Source: Alicycliphilus denitrificans K601 (GTDB taxonomy: Bacteria > Pseudomonadota > Gammaproteobacteria > Burkholderiales > Burkholderiaceae_C). Taken from it: DNA of 64,000 bases. Below are positions 9,764 to 19,528 of this stretch, piece after piece. The translations under genes were made by a program, and so were the position numbers. The stretch covers positions 868,001 through 932,000 of the forward strand of contig NC_015422.1 of the NCBI RefSeq assembly GCF_000204645.1, read 5' to 3'. Under the pieces are notes generated by a model, which saw only the letters and a program-made list of their open reading frames with translations, ran no database searches and was not told where the DNA came from. Every line of letters starts with the position of its first letter. Positions within the stretch are counted from its first letter, which is position 1.

Positions 9764-11137
9764 CTATTGCAGCATGAAAGTCTGGTACTCCAGCCGATGC
9801 AGGCGCCGCGACAGCAGCAGCAGGCCTGTGGCCAGGGTCAGCAGGGTGGCCAGGGCGAAGCCGTAGCCATACAGGGCGGCGCCGAACGCCAGGGTCAGGC
9901 CCGTGAGCGCCACGTTGAGCAGCACGAACATGGCGCACAGCAGCAGCACGGTGCGCCGCTGGTCCAGGTAGAAGAACACGTTGAGCACGGCCATCAGGCC
10001 CACCTGCAGGCCGGCGCCGACCACCTGCACGTGCAGCAGCGGCAGGTACAGGCGCGAGATGCCCAGGGTGTCGAGCAGCCAGGGGCCGGCTACGAAGGTC
10101 ACGAGCACGGCCAGGGTCTGGATCTTGGCGATCTCGCCCAGGCCCTGCTGGATGGCGTAGACCATCTCATCGCGCATGGCCTCTATGTATTCGAGCGAGC
10201 CGCCGCCGCGCACCGCGTCGTAGAACTTGTCGTAGTACTCGACGAAGTCGGTCTCTATGCGCACCAGGAACACCGCCATGCCGGGGATGATGGACAGGTA
10301 GGACAGGAACACCGGCAGGTCGTAGATCAGCGAGGCGCGCAGGTGGCCGATGATGGGCTGCGAGGTGGGCGGGAAGAACCAGAACATGAACTTGTCCGCC
10401 CAGATGCCCAGGTTGTAGAGGAGGCCCACCGCCACCAGCGACGGGTAGAGCTTGTCGGGCTGCAGGAAGTCAAAGGAGATCAGCTGCCGCGCGGGATGGA
10501 ACTCCTTGACCACCAGCAGCCACATGCCCGCCAGCAGCACGAAGTGGCCGAGCACGAAGGCGCCCAGCAGCCCCTCCAGGCCCCAGGGGCGCAGCAGCAG
10601 GGCGCTGGCCACGATCAGCCCGTAGGCCAGGCCGAACAGGCCGACGATGGCCTTGTAGCGCTTCATGCCCGACAGCAGCACCGTGAGCACCCATACGCCG
10701 CTCATCAGCATGAAGCCCGCCAGCATGAGCAGCCGGTAGGCCAGGCCCAGGCCCGGCAGCACGATGAACAGCGCCAGCGTGGCCAGAACCCCAGCCCCCA
10801 GCAGCACGATCACCATCAGGCCGTGCAGGTTGGGCATGACCAGGTGCTTGTGCTTCTCGAACAGGCGGTCGGAGATGAAGCGGGTGAACGCGAGCTGCAC
10901 CAGGCTGGTGTAGATCAGACTGCTGGCCACCAGGTAGGTGACCGAGGTCTGGAACTGCGTCACCAGGGTGGCCGGCACGACCACGCTGGCGCTGAAGATG
11001 CCGACGAGCAGGATGCCGACGATGGACAGCACCCAGGGCCCCGAGCCGATCACGCCCGCGTAGGCGTAGGCCTGCACCAGGCTCAGCAGGGTGTTCTTGC
11101 GCAGCATGTGGCGCAGTTCGAATCCAATGCCGGCCAT
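9764..11137 (-). CDS. pelG: Pel exopolysaccharide inner-membrane transporter PelG
   Basis: A 457-aa polytopic membrane protein with about 12 hydrophobic segments, beginning MAGIGFELRHMLRKNTLLSL, the conserved PelG N-terminus. It resembles Wzx/MATE-type flippases and forms the inner-membrane export unit with PelD and PelE. The charged cytoplasmic loop near residues 285-330 (ETDFVEYYDKFYDAVRGGG) is also typical. It begins at the pelF stop (1-bp overlap at 11137). Confidence 0.93.
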   Translation of the reverse strand: MAGIGFELRHMLRKNTLLSLVQAYAYAGVIGSGPWVLSIVGILLVGIFSASVVVPATLVTQFQTSVTYLVASSLIYTSLVQLAFTRFISDRLFEKHKHLVMPNLHGLMVIVLLGAGVLATLALFIVLPGLGLAYRLLMLAGFMLMSGVWVLTVLLSGMKRYKAIVGLFGLAYGLIVASALLLRPWGLEGLLGAFVLGHFVLLAGMWLLVVKEFHPARQLISFDFLQPDKLYPSLVAVGLLYNLGIWADKFMFWFFPPTSQPIIGHLRASLIYDLPVFLSYLSIIPGMAVFLVRIETDFVEYYDKFYDAVRGGGSLEYIEAMRDEMVYAIQQGLGEIAKIQTLAVLVTFVAGPWLLDTLGISRLYLPLLHVQVVGAGLQVGLMAVLNVFFYLDQRRTVLLLCAMFVLLNVALTGLTLAFGAALYGYGFALATLLTLATGLLLLSRRLHRLEYQTFMLQ

Positions 11138-12669
11138 CAGGCTGCTCCCGGGGTGCGTGCCAGGGCGTGTTCGTAGACCTGGCGGTAGCGGTCGAACATC
11201 AGGGTGTCGGTGTAGTAGCGCTCCACGCGGGCGATGGCCGCGCGGCTGGCGGCCTGCCAGGCGGCGGTGTCACCCAGCAGCTGCAGGGCGGCATCGGCCA
11301 ACTGCTGCGGCTCGGCGATCGGCACCACCGCGCCAGAAGGCCCGAGCGCGCGGTCTTCCTCGTCGAGCCCTTCGAGGAGCTGGCGGCACGAGCCCACGTC
11401 GGTGGAAACGGCAGGCACGCCGGCCGCGTAGCCTTCGAGCAGCACCAGGGGCAGGGCTTCGCTGATGGAGGACAGCACCACCAGGCCGATGCGCGGCATC
11501 AGGTCCTCCACGCGCTGCATGCCGAGGAAGCGCACATGCTCCTGCAGGCCCAGGCTGCGCACCAGGTTACTGCATTCCTCGGCATAGGCCGGGTCTTCCT
11601 CGGCGGGGCCGGCGATCCAGCCCTGGGCGTCGGGGCGCTGGTTGACCACGCGGCGCATGGCGCGGATGAAGGTCTTGATGTCCTTGATGGGCACCACGCG
11701 CCCTATCAGGCACAGCACCGGCGGCGGCTCAAGCGGCCGCTGCGCGCGCAGCGGGGCGAAGCGTTCGAGCTTTATGCCGTTGGGGATGTTGGCGGTGCGC
11801 TCGGGCGCGGCGCCGTCCTGCACCTGGCGCAGCCGGTTGGCCTCGTACAGGGCCAGGATGGGATCGGCATGCGCGTAGCAGTAGCGCCCCAGCCACTCGA
11901 AGAAGTGGATCCACATCTGGCGGAAGTACGACAGCTCGGTCGGGTCGCGCTGGAAGATGTTGCGGTTGTCGCGTATCCACTCGCTCTTGAACAGGTCGAT
12001 CTTGCGTTCCTTGGTGTAGATGCCGTGCTCCGACAGGATGAGCGGCACCCCGCGCGTCTGCGCCAGCAGCGCGCCCAGGAAGCCCGCGTAGCCGGTGGAG
12101 GCGCAGTGCACCGCGCGCACGGGGATCAGCTGCCGCGCCACGCGCGCCAGCAGCCACAGCGGCTGCAGCATGAGGCGCACGGTCCAGAAGAAATCGACGA
12201 ACGAGGGGTCGGCGCAATGTGCGCGGTAGATGCCGCAGATGATGTCCCAGGCGCGCTTGCTGTAGAGGAAATCCCCGAGCTGCACGGATCCGCCGGGCAT
12301 CATCTGCTGCGCCACTTCGCGGAATGCCTCCATGGCTCGGGGAGCCGCCGGGCCCTGGTCGAAGGCGTCCAGCAGGCGCTGCACCAGCGCCTGGCCCTGC
12401 GCGTCGCCCCTGCGCGCGGCCGGCTGCGGGTGCCAGTGGGCCTGCTCGTGCAGGAAATGCTCCTCGAAATGCACCACGTTGTCGGGCAGCGGGTACTTGA
12501 AGCCGCCGTAGTCCTCGCGCCGGCTGCCCAGGAAGACGATGGCGAAGCGGTACTCGGGGTAGGCGCGGATGATCTGGTTGATCCAGCTCGACACTCCGCC
12601 GCTCACGTAGGGGAACGTGCCCTCCAGCATCAGGGCGATGTCGGCCGACTGTGCCTTGGGGTGGTTCAT
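11137..12669 (-). CDS. pelF: Pel polysaccharide glycosyltransferase PelF
   Basis: A 510-aa GT4-family cytosolic glycosyltransferase proposed to polymerise Pel from UDP-GalNAc/UDP-GlcNAc. The N-terminus DIALMLEGTFPYVSGGVSSW is characteristic of PelF. The C-terminal half has the GT-B nucleotide-sugar binding EX7E motif in ISEALPLVLLEGYAAGVP (about residues 400-412). The start ATG at 12669 overlaps the pelE stop (ATGA). Confidence 0.95.
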   Translation of the reverse strand: MNHPKAQSADIALMLEGTFPYVSGGVSSWINQIIRAYPEYRFAIVFLGSRREDYGGFKYPLPDNVVHFEEHFLHEQAHWHPQPAARRGDAQGQALVQRLLDAFDQGPAAPRAMEAFREVAQQMMPGGSVQLGDFLYSKRAWDIICGIYRAHCADPSFVDFFWTVRLMLQPLWLLARVARQLIPVRAVHCASTGYAGFLGALLAQTRGVPLILSEHGIYTKERKIDLFKSEWIRDNRNIFQRDPTELSYFRQMWIHFFEWLGRYCYAHADPILALYEANRLRQVQDGAAPERTANIPNGIKLERFAPLRAQRPLEPPPVLCLIGRVVPIKDIKTFIRAMRRVVNQRPDAQGWIAGPAEEDPAYAEECSNLVRSLGLQEHVRFLGMQRVEDLMPRIGLVVLSSISEALPLVLLEGYAAGVPAVSTDVGSCRQLLEGLDEEDRALGPSGAVVPIAEPQQLADAALQLLGDTAAWQAASRAAIARVERYYTDTLMFDRYRQVYEHALARTPGAA

Positions 12670-13667
12670 GGCCGCTGGCTCCAGTAGTCGATTACGGGGC
12701 GCAGGCGCGGCAGCGCTCCCCATTGCCTGAGCTCGCGCATCAGCGCCTGCGCCTGCGCGTGGTCGCGCCGCTCGAAGGCCAGCTGCGCCAGGTAGGGCAG
12801 CACCCGGGTCGCGGGCAGGCCCAGGGCGCGGGCTTTGTCGTAGGCGTGTTCCGCTTCCTGGGTGCGGCCCAGCGCATGCAGCAGGCGCCCGCGGCGCAGG
12901 TGCATGGCGGCGTTGCCTTCCTGCCGCTGCAGCACCAACTGGCAGTAGCGCAGGGATTCCTGGATGGCGTGCGCGTGTAGGTCGCCCTGCACCAGCGCCT
13001 GGTACACCAGCTCCCAGTACAGGTCGGACAGGCGGTGCGCGCTTTGCAGCTGCTGGCTGCTGTCCGGGAGCGCGGCCTGCAGGGCGTCGAGCTCGCTGTC
13101 GATGGCGCGGTTGATGCGTTTCTCCAGGTTGTCGAGCATGCCGTAGGCCAGTAGGCGCAGGTCTTCGCTCGCGTCGCCGAGCACGCTGCGCAGGAGCGGC
13201 GAGGCCGTGCGCCCCGAGGCGTATTGCAGCGCGGCCATGGCGCGCATGCGCGCCTGTACCGGCACCTGGGCGTTGGTCAGGAACGAGTGCAGGCCGGCGT
13301 GGCGGAACTGGCTCTGCCGGCGCTGGTGCTGGTCGAATTCGGGCAGCTGCACCGCATCGAAGTCTTCCGGGAGCGACCTGCGGCGGTACAGGCGCAGGAT
13401 GACGAAGGCCGCTATCACGCCCAGGAACCCCGCCACGGGCACGGCGTAGCTGCAGGCCGTCATGAGCAGCAGGGTGGCCCAGCGCGGCTTGGACAGGCGC
13501 GGCGGCAGCAGCGGCAGCAGCGACAGCGACAGCAGCACGCTGGCCGCGGCGTGCAACAGCAGATAGCTGGCCAGGGCCGCGTCCGAGCGCTCGGCCAGCA
13601 GCCATGCGCCGCTCCAGGCGCTGACCTCCAGCCCCAGTGCCGACAGGCCTAGCTTGAGGTTAAGCAT
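12666..13667 (-). CDS. pelE: Pel biosynthesis TPR protein PelE
   Basis: A 333-aa protein with two N-terminal membrane segments (about residues 5-55 and 68-92) followed by a cytoplasmic helical region with TPR-like repeats (for example GNAAMHLRRGRLLHALGRTQ near residue 245). PelE is thought to link PelD and PelG in the export complex. It overlaps pelD at its start by 8 bp and pelF at its end by 4 bp, consistent with one tightly coupled operon. Confidence 0.88.
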   Translation of the reverse strand: MLNLKLGLSALGLEVSAWSGAWLLAERSDAALASYLLLHAAASVLLSLSLLPLLPPRLSKPRWATLLLMTACSYAVPVAGFLGVIAAFVILRLYRRRSLPEDFDAVQLPEFDQHQRRQSQFRHAGLHSFLTNAQVPVQARMRAMAALQYASGRTASPLLRSVLGDASEDLRLLAYGMLDNLEKRINRAIDSELDALQAALPDSSQQLQSAHRLSDLYWELVYQALVQGDLHAHAIQESLRYCQLVLQRQEGNAAMHLRRGRLLHALGRTQEAEHAYDKARALGLPATRVLPYLAQLAFERRDHAQAQALMRELRQWGALPRLRPVIDYWSQRP

Positions 13668-15054
13668 GGGCGATGGCGTGCAGGCGCTGCACGGTGCGCA
13701 CGGGCTGCGCGCTGTCGGGCTGCACCACGTGCGGGAAGATGCCGGCCTGGGCCAGCGATTGCTGGCTCTTGTGCTGCATCCAGCCCTCCAGGCGGTGGAT
13801 GTAGCCCTCGGCCGTGGTGGCGTTGCCCAGCGGCATGAGCACGGCCAGCACCTGGCGTCCGGGCGCCTCGATCCGCCAGACCTCGTCGAGCTCGCGCTTG
13901 AGGCGCTCGATCTGCGGGGGCAGGTCCTGCTCCAGCGCGCGTTGCTGGAGCTCCAGGGCCACGACGATGCTGGGCACCTGGGTGCTTCTGTGGATGTGGG
14001 CCAGGCGCTGGAGCTCGAAGGCGAAGAGCGGCGGGCAGTCCGGGAACTGCTGCACGATGGGCTGGGCCAGCTGGCTCATGGACAGGCCGTCGGTGTAGTA
14101 GCCCAGCAGCAGCTGTATGGTCTGCAGGCTTTCCTCCTGCAGGGCGAAGAAGGGCATGTCCTGTACCACCAGCAGGCCGTACATGTCGCCCGCCAGATCG
14201 AGCAGCGGCGCAGCGACCAGGTAGCGCGTGTCCTGCTGCGCCGTCACGGCCTGGCTCACGTGGCACAGCTGGCCCGTTTGCAGGGCCTGGCGCACCAGCG
14301 GGTCGTCGGCGTGCAGTCCGTCGTAGGCGCCTATGCTGGCGCTGGGCCGGGCGGCGGCGTGCCCGTCGGACACCGCGTGCATGGCCGCGCACTCCAGCTG
14401 ACAGTACTGCGACAGCAGCCGCAGCAGCGCCTGCGGGGCGAGGGCGTCGCCGCCGTCCTCGCTCCCGGCGTGGCGCAGCGCCGCGAGCGCGTCGCGCATG
14501 GACATGGGGCGGGCGATGAGTTCCTGCTCCAGGCGGTCGTGCGACAGGCGCAGCAGGTAATGCTGGCGCACCAGGTGCTCCAGGCGCTGGTCCAGGTACA
14601 GCTGCAGGGTCTCGGCGCGGCGCGTGCGCGCCTGCCAGAGGCTGGAGAACTCGCCCACCAGCATCACCAGGATCAAGCCCCCCAGGAAGTACAGCTGGGG
14701 GAAGTTGCCCCAGTGCCCCGCGTTGAGCCCCAGCCAGCAGGCCAGCAGCACGCTGGCGCCGCCCAGGCCCGCCATGGGGCCGTAGCGCAGGGCCAGCACC
14801 ACGGGCGCCAGCCAGGGCCATGGGAATGTGGCCTGGATCTGCAGCGGGTCCTGTGGCGCCCAGGCCAGGCCCAGTGCGACGGCCAGCAGGGGCAGCAGCA
14901 GGGTCTCGCCCACGGTGACGGCGGGATGGGTGGCCGCGATGGCCAGCCTGCCCAGCAGATGCCTGGGCAGGCCCGTGCCTGGGAGCGCCCGTGGACGGGC
15001 GTTTTCACCGGCCGTCTGGCGGCGTGCGCCGGGGCTGTCGGAGGGTGTTGGCAT
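13660..15054 (-). CDS. pelD: Cyclic-di-GMP effector PelD
   Basis: A 464-aa protein: a Pro/Arg-rich cytoplasmic N-tail, four hydrophobic segments (about residues 35-135), a helical stalk, a GAF-like domain (about 195-320), and a degenerate GGDEF domain to the C-terminus. No GGDEF active-site motif is seen, but an inhibitory-site-like RxxD (RELD, residues 387-390) is present with Arg421 34 residues later. That spacing matches the c-di-GMP-binding Arg/Asp/Arg residues described for Pseudomonas PelD. It probably activates Pel synthesis post-translationally on c-di-GMP binding. Confidence 0.92.
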   Translation of the reverse strand: MPTPSDSPGARRQTAGENARPRALPGTGLPRHLLGRLAIAATHPAVTVGETLLLPLLAVALGLAWAPQDPLQIQATFPWPWLAPVVLALRYGPMAGLGGASVLLACWLGLNAGHWGNFPQLYFLGGLILVMLVGEFSSLWQARTRRAETLQLYLDQRLEHLVRQHYLLRLSHDRLEQELIARPMSMRDALAALRHAGSEDGGDALAPQALLRLLSQYCQLECAAMHAVSDGHAAARPSASIGAYDGLHADDPLVRQALQTGQLCHVSQAVTAQQDTRYLVAAPLLDLAGDMYGLLVVQDMPFFALQEESLQTIQLLLGYYTDGLSMSQLAQPIVQQFPDCPPLFAFELQRLAHIHRSTQVPSIVVALELQQRALEQDLPPQIERLKRELDEVWRIEAPGRQVLAVLMPLGNATTAEGYIHRLEGWMQHKSQQSLAQAGIFPHVVQPDSAQPVRTVQRLHAIAHA

Positions 15055-15061
15055 GCGGCGT

Positions 15062-15616
15062 TCAGCGGCTGCCGGCCAGGCCGGATTGCAACAGCTTGCG
15101 GATCAGCTTCTGCGCCACCGCCGACAGCGCCTCGCGGCTCCAGCCGCTCTGGCCGCCCGAGCCGCTCCACAGGGTGTCGCCCGTGGCCACGTCCAGAATC
15201 TGCAGGGTGACGCCTGCGGCGGGCTCACCGTCCACGCCCACCTTGTAGCGCCACTCCTCCACGCTGCCCGCGAGGGCGTAGCGGATCTTCTGCTCGCGCG
15301 CCCAGGCCAGCGCGTCTTCGGAGCGCTGCGCGTCGCCGGCGCCGAACAGCGCTTCCTGCTGCGTGGTGGCGGGAGTGCGGCGCACCTGGCCCACGCCCTG
15401 CGCGCTCAGCAGCGCCTGGGCGATGGCCTCGGCGCGCTGGCCCGCCAGCGGGGTCTCGGTGTGGTTGGCGAAGGGCAGCACCACCCAGCTCGCCTGGCGG
15501 GCCAGCTGCGGCGGGTGGCTCTGGTCCAGGGTGGAGCAGGCGCTGAGAAGGGCGATCGCGCCCGTGGCCAGCAGCAGTCCCAGCTGGCGTGCACGAGAGG
15601 GGCGGCGGTGGAGCAT
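15062..15616 (-). CDS. pelC: Pel outer-membrane lipoprotein PelC
   Basis: A 184-aa lipoprotein with signal peptide and lipobox LSAC (Cys27). The mature part has VVLPFANHTETPLAGQRAEA, typical of PelC, which forms a periplasmic ring that funnels Pel to the PelB porin. It starts 21 bp after pelB and ends 7 bp before pelD. Confidence 0.92.
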   Translation of the reverse strand: MLHRRPSRARQLGLLLATGAIALLSACSTLDQSHPPQLARQASWVVLPFANHTETPLAGQRAEAIAQALLSAQGVGQVRRTPATTQQEALFGAGDAQRSEDALAWAREQKIRYALAGSVEEWRYKVGVDGEPAAGVTLQILDVATGDTLWSGSGGQSGWSREALSAVAQKLIRKLLQSGLAGSR

Positions 15617-15637
15617 GAAGGGTTCTCCTCGATGGTC

Positions 15638-18600
15638 TTAAAAATGAAGCCGGTACGACAGTTCCAGCACGCGCGTGAGTCCCAGGGACTGCACGCCTGA
15701 CTTGCCCAGGCCGAAGCTCAGGCGCAAATGGTCCGGGCCCAGCACGCTGCCGGCCAGCCCCAGGCGCAGGTCGTAGCCCGCGCCCAGCAGGCTGTGCCGG
15801 GTGAGGCTTACGCTCGCGAAGGGCCGCAGCGCGCGCGTGTGGTCCTGCTCGAAGCGCATGTTGGTGGACAGCCGCACGCCGTAGAACTGGAAGCTCTCGG
15901 GCAGGAAGTAGTCCAGGCCCAGGCTCGTGACGCCCGCGGGCGCGAAGCGCTGCAGGAAGTCCTGGCCCTGCTGGCCCAGGAAGAAGGGGTGGCGGCGCTC
16001 GAAGCGGTGGGTGGACCAGAAGGCGCCCCATTCCCACGTGGGCGCGTCCTGGCGGTAGGCGTGCGAGTATTCGATCGCGGTGTGGCGCCCGCGGCCCACC
16101 TCGGCGCCCGTCTGCAGGCGGTACTGCTCGCTCCACTGCGACAGCAGCAGGCTGTCCTGGCGCGTGGCCTGGTAGCGCAGGTGAGCGGCCACGCGCGTCT
16201 TCATGCCGCCCAGGCGCAGCGCCAGGCTTTCCTCGCTGGGCAGGTGCCAGCCCAGTTCGCCGCGCAGGGACAGGCGGTTGTCCAGGCGCTGCTCGTGCTC
16301 GATGGACAGGGGCGTGGTGTCCGCGTACCCCCGGCGGCTGGCCACGCGCAGCCGGGTCTCGCCGTCGGCATGGCCCCAGCGCAGCAGCGCGCCCGCGATG
16401 TCCTCGCCGGGTGCGTCGCGCAGCTGGTCGGGCGCCGTGACGCGGCGCTGGATGCGGCTCGCGTCCAGGTCCAGCGACAGGCGCGGGCTGATGGCCAGGT
16501 GCAGCCGGGCCTCGGCCTGATCTTCGTCGATGGCGCCCAGGTCGCTGTGCCGCGAGAGCATGCCGGCGTGGTCGCTGAAGGCCAGCAGGTTGTCCGTGAG
16601 CTGCAGGTGCAGCGGGTTGTCGTCGGGCTGGCTTTCCTGCGTCTCGAAGGCGGCGCTCTGCGCCAGGCGGATGTCGCCCACCGCGGCAGCGGTATTGACG
16701 CGGTCGTAGCGCGGCAGGCGCTCGTCGAATTCCTGCAGCAGCTGGCCCGCGGCGGCCTTGTCGTCCTCGGCCAGGGCCACGGTGATCTCGGCCCACAGCG
16801 GGCGATTGGTGCGCAGGCTGCGGCTGCGCGCGTACTGGTGCCACAGGAAGCCGCGTTCGGCCGTGTATTCGCCGGCGTCCTGCAGCCAACCTATGGCGGT
16901 TTCGGCCGCGGCGTTGGAGTAGCCGCCCTGGGCATCGCGATCCAGGCGCAGTAGCTCGCGCAGCACCTCCTGTGCAGGGTCGCCGGGCCTTTGCAGCAGG
17001 ATCAGGCGCGCGCGGGCGACGCGCTGCGTGGCCTCCAGCCCTTCCTCGGTGAGCCAGCGCTGGCGCGCCTGCGCGGGAGTCAGGCGCCGGCCGTTCCGCC
17101 CCTCCTGCCATTGTTGCGACAGCAGGTGGCGGCGCAGGCGCCAGGCGCGATCCGCCTCCTGGTTCTGCTCCAGGGCATCGGCGTAGTTCATGAGCCAGAG
17201 GAAGTCGCCTTCGCGTTCGGCCACATGGGGGCTGAGGTAGCGGTGCAGCGCCACCTGGGGCAGCGACAAGGCCTGGTAGGCGGCCGCCAGCGCCTCATGC
17301 AGATCCTCGTCCGCGCTCCAGGCCTGTTCGTGCGCGGCCAGCAGCCGGCGGATCGAGGCCGCGTCGTTGCTGTCGATGAGCAGCCACAGCAGTGCCTGGC
17401 GCATGTCGGAGGACGCCGGATCGATGGCCAGCCCCTCTTCGTAGTACTGCCGCGCCTCTGCGAACCGCCCGGCGTTGTGGTGGTAGCCGCCCACCAGGCG
17501 CAGGAATTGCCCCGAGCGGCGCATTCGGGCCAGGGAATGGCGCGCGGCGTCGGGGGTGGGGTCGAGCTGATCCAGGGCGTGCGCGAATTCGTTCCACTGG
17601 TTGCGGCTGGAGTACAGGGTCAGGGCCTCGATCAGGTGGCGCGGCTCATCGTGCTGCTGCCAGGCCAGCAGTGCCACCTTGGCGGCCTCCAGGGGCTGGT
17701 CCTGCTGCAGCAGGCCGATGAGTGCGTCGTAGTCCGCGACGTCGGCATGTTGCGCGTCCACCAGCTTGCGGTAGGCGGCAATGGCGAGCTGGTCGCGCGC
17801 CCGGCTCCTGGCCAGGTCGCCCGTGAAGCGCCACAGCTCGGCGGCCGCTTCAGCGGACGCAGGAGGGTGGTCCTGCACGGCCTGCAGCCATTGCAGGCCC
17901 AGTTCGGGCTGGCGGTGCTGCAGGGCCAGCACGGCGGCATGCATGGCGCGCTCGGGGGTGATCTGTGCAGGGTCGGCCAGCAGTTGCCGCCAGGTCTGCA
18001 GGGCCAGATCGGGCTGGCCTGCGCGTTCGGCCAGCTGCGCCAGCAGCTCCAGCGCCTCGGGGTCCTGCGCGTGCTGGCGCAGGTAGTCGATGGCGGGCTG
18101 GGGTTCACCCAGGCGTTCCTGCGCATCGACCAGGGCGCGCATCAGGCGCGGGTCGCCGGAGCGGCTGCGCAGCTGGTGGCGCAGCGCCTGCACCAGCGCT
18201 GCATCGTCGAACTGGCCCGGCGCCAGCCGCAACACGGCCTGCCAGGCGGCGTCCTGGTTCGTCTGGCGCGCCAGGACGAGCCAGTTCTCCAGCGCGATGC
18301 CGGGGCGCTGCGTCCACTCAGACACCTGTGCCAGGCGCTCGCGCCATCGCATGTCGGCGGGGTTCTGGCGCACCGCGGCGTTGGCGATGGTCCAGGCGTC
18401 CTCGAGCTTGCGGTTTTCCAGGAACACCTCGTAGCCCAGGGTGTAGGTCTTGTCGTCGAAGGGCAGGGCGGGCGAAGGCCGGGCGGAGGCCTTGTCCGCC
18501 ACCTGCTGCGCGAGGCGCAGGGCCGGATGCACGAGCAGGTCGGCGCCATCGTCGAACACCGGCCCCGCCAGCGCGGCAGGCGGCTGCGGGCGCCAGGCGA

Positions 18601-19528
18601 CGGGCCGCAGCGCGAAGTCCTGCTCGGCGCTGGCCCATTGGGTGACCTGCCGTTCGAGCGCCATGCGCAGCAGGCGGCGCACGTAGTGCTCGGCCACGTC
18701 GGGGCGGCCTGCGGCGCGTGCCAGCTGCGTGAGCATGAACAGGGTCTGCGGGTCGTCGGCCAGGGGGCCCAGCTCGCGCTCGGCCAGCTCCAGGGCGGCC
18801 GCGGTCTGGTTGCCCGACCGCAGTGCGGCAATGGCCGCGCCGTAGTACGCCTTGGCCTGGGCTGGGTCGGGGGTGCTGTCGCGCGCGGACAGGTAGAGCT
18901 GCGCGCAGCCCTCGTAGTCGCCGCGCGCCAGCGCTTCCCTGGCTTCGCGCTCGTAGTACAGGGCGGCCTCGCGCGGGTCCTGCGGGGCTTCCCGGCGACT
19001 GAGTGCCAGGGCGATCTCCTGCTCGCCGAACTGACTGGCCAAGGCTGCCAGCCTATCCTGCCGCTCCTGGGGCCAGCCTTCCTGCGCCAGCTGGCGTATG
19101 TGCCGCCGCAGCCCATCGAGCAGCGCGAGCCGCCTGTCAGGCTCGCGGTCCGGGACATGCCGGTACTCGGAGTGGAGCAGGTCCCATTGCGCCCACAGCG
19201 CTTCCTTGCGCAATGCGGGGTCGGCCGAGTCCAGGGCGGGCTGCAGCGTCGTGCGCGCGCTGGCGGTGTCGCCATGGGCGATCTGGCGCTGCGCGAGCAG
19301 CAGGCGCAGGCGCGGGTTGTCGGGGTCGCTGCGCAGCAGGTTGTTCAGGTAGGCGGTGGACAGCTCGGTCTCGCCGCTCGTCGCCAGGCGCTGCTCCAGA
19401 TTCTGGCGCGGGTATAGCAGCCACAGCGCGCCGCACGCCATGGCGGTGAGCAGCGCGACGAGCCAGTTGGGCGCAAGGATGGGCCGCTCAACGCTCTGGG
19501 CAGAGGATCTGGATCTGGGCGGCGGCAT
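15638..19528 (-). CDS. pelB: Pel outer-membrane porin / TPR protein PelB
   Basis: A 1296-aa protein. It has an N-terminal transmembrane helix (about residues 22-40), a very long periplasmic TPR region (to about residue 850; many alternating Ala/Leu/Arg helical pairs), and a C-terminal beta-barrel ending in TRVLELSYRLHF with a terminal Phe. This is the PelB layout; the Pseudomonas protein is somewhat shorter. The ATG at 19528 lies 40 bp inside the pelA end. A longer reading frame exists upstream but would overlap pelA by 200 bp and lacks conserved character. Confidence 0.92.
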   Translation of the reverse strand: MPPPRSRSSAQSVERPILAPNWLVALLTAMACGALWLLYPRQNLEQRLATSGETELSTAYLNNLLRSDPDNPRLRLLLAQRQIAHGDTASARTTLQPALDSADPALRKEALWAQWDLLHSEYRHVPDREPDRRLALLDGLRRHIRQLAQEGWPQERQDRLAALASQFGEQEIALALSRREAPQDPREAALYYEREAREALARGDYEGCAQLYLSARDSTPDPAQAKAYYGAAIAALRSGNQTAAALELAERELGPLADDPQTLFMLTQLARAAGRPDVAEHYVRRLLRMALERQVTQWASAEQDFALRPVAWRPQPPAALAGPVFDDGADLLVHPALRLAQQVADKASARPSPALPFDDKTYTLGYEVFLENRKLEDAWTIANAAVRQNPADMRWRERLAQVSEWTQRPGIALENWLVLARQTNQDAAWQAVLRLAPGQFDDAALVQALRHQLRSRSGDPRLMRALVDAQERLGEPQPAIDYLRQHAQDPEALELLAQLAERAGQPDLALQTWRQLLADPAQITPERAMHAAVLALQHRQPELGLQWLQAVQDHPPASAEAAAELWRFTGDLARSRARDQLAIAAYRKLVDAQHADVADYDALIGLLQQDQPLEAAKVALLAWQQHDEPRHLIEALTLYSSRNQWNEFAHALDQLDPTPDAARHSLARMRRSGQFLRLVGGYHHNAGRFAEARQYYEEGLAIDPASSDMRQALLWLLIDSNDAASIRRLLAAHEQAWSADEDLHEALAAAYQALSLPQVALHRYLSPHVAEREGDFLWLMNYADALEQNQEADRAWRLRRHLLSQQWQEGRNGRRLTPAQARQRWLTEEGLEATQRVARARLILLQRPGDPAQEVLRELLRLDRDAQGGYSNAAAETAIGWLQDAGEYTAERGFLWHQYARSRSLRTNRPLWAEITVALAEDDKAAAGQLLQEFDERLPRYDRVNTAAAVGDIRLAQSAAFETQESQPDDNPLHLQLTDNLLAFSDHAGMLSRHSDLGAIDEDQAEARLHLAISPRLSLDLDASRIQRRVTAPDQLRDAPGEDIAGALLRWGHADGETRLRVASRRGYADTTPLSIEHEQRLDNRLSLRGELGWHLPSEESLALRLGGMKTRVAAHLRYQATRQDSLLLSQWSEQYRLQTGAEVGRGRHTAIEYSHAYRQDAPTWEWGAFWSTHRFERRHPFFLGQQGQDFLQRFAPAGVTSLGLDYFLPESFQFYGVRLSTNMRFEQDHTRALRPFASVSLTRHSLLGAGYDLRLGLAGSVLGPDHLRLSFGLGKSGVQSLGLTRVLELSYRLHF

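Noticed and set aside
9695..11176. Long plus-strand frame opposite pelG
   Set aside because: Low-complexity His/Gln/Arg antisense artefact of the pelG membrane-protein codons.
16991..19417. Very long plus-strand open frame opposite pelB
   Set aside because: Gln/Arg/Gly/Val-rich antisense reading typical of GC-rich DNA; pelB on the other strand has clear domains.
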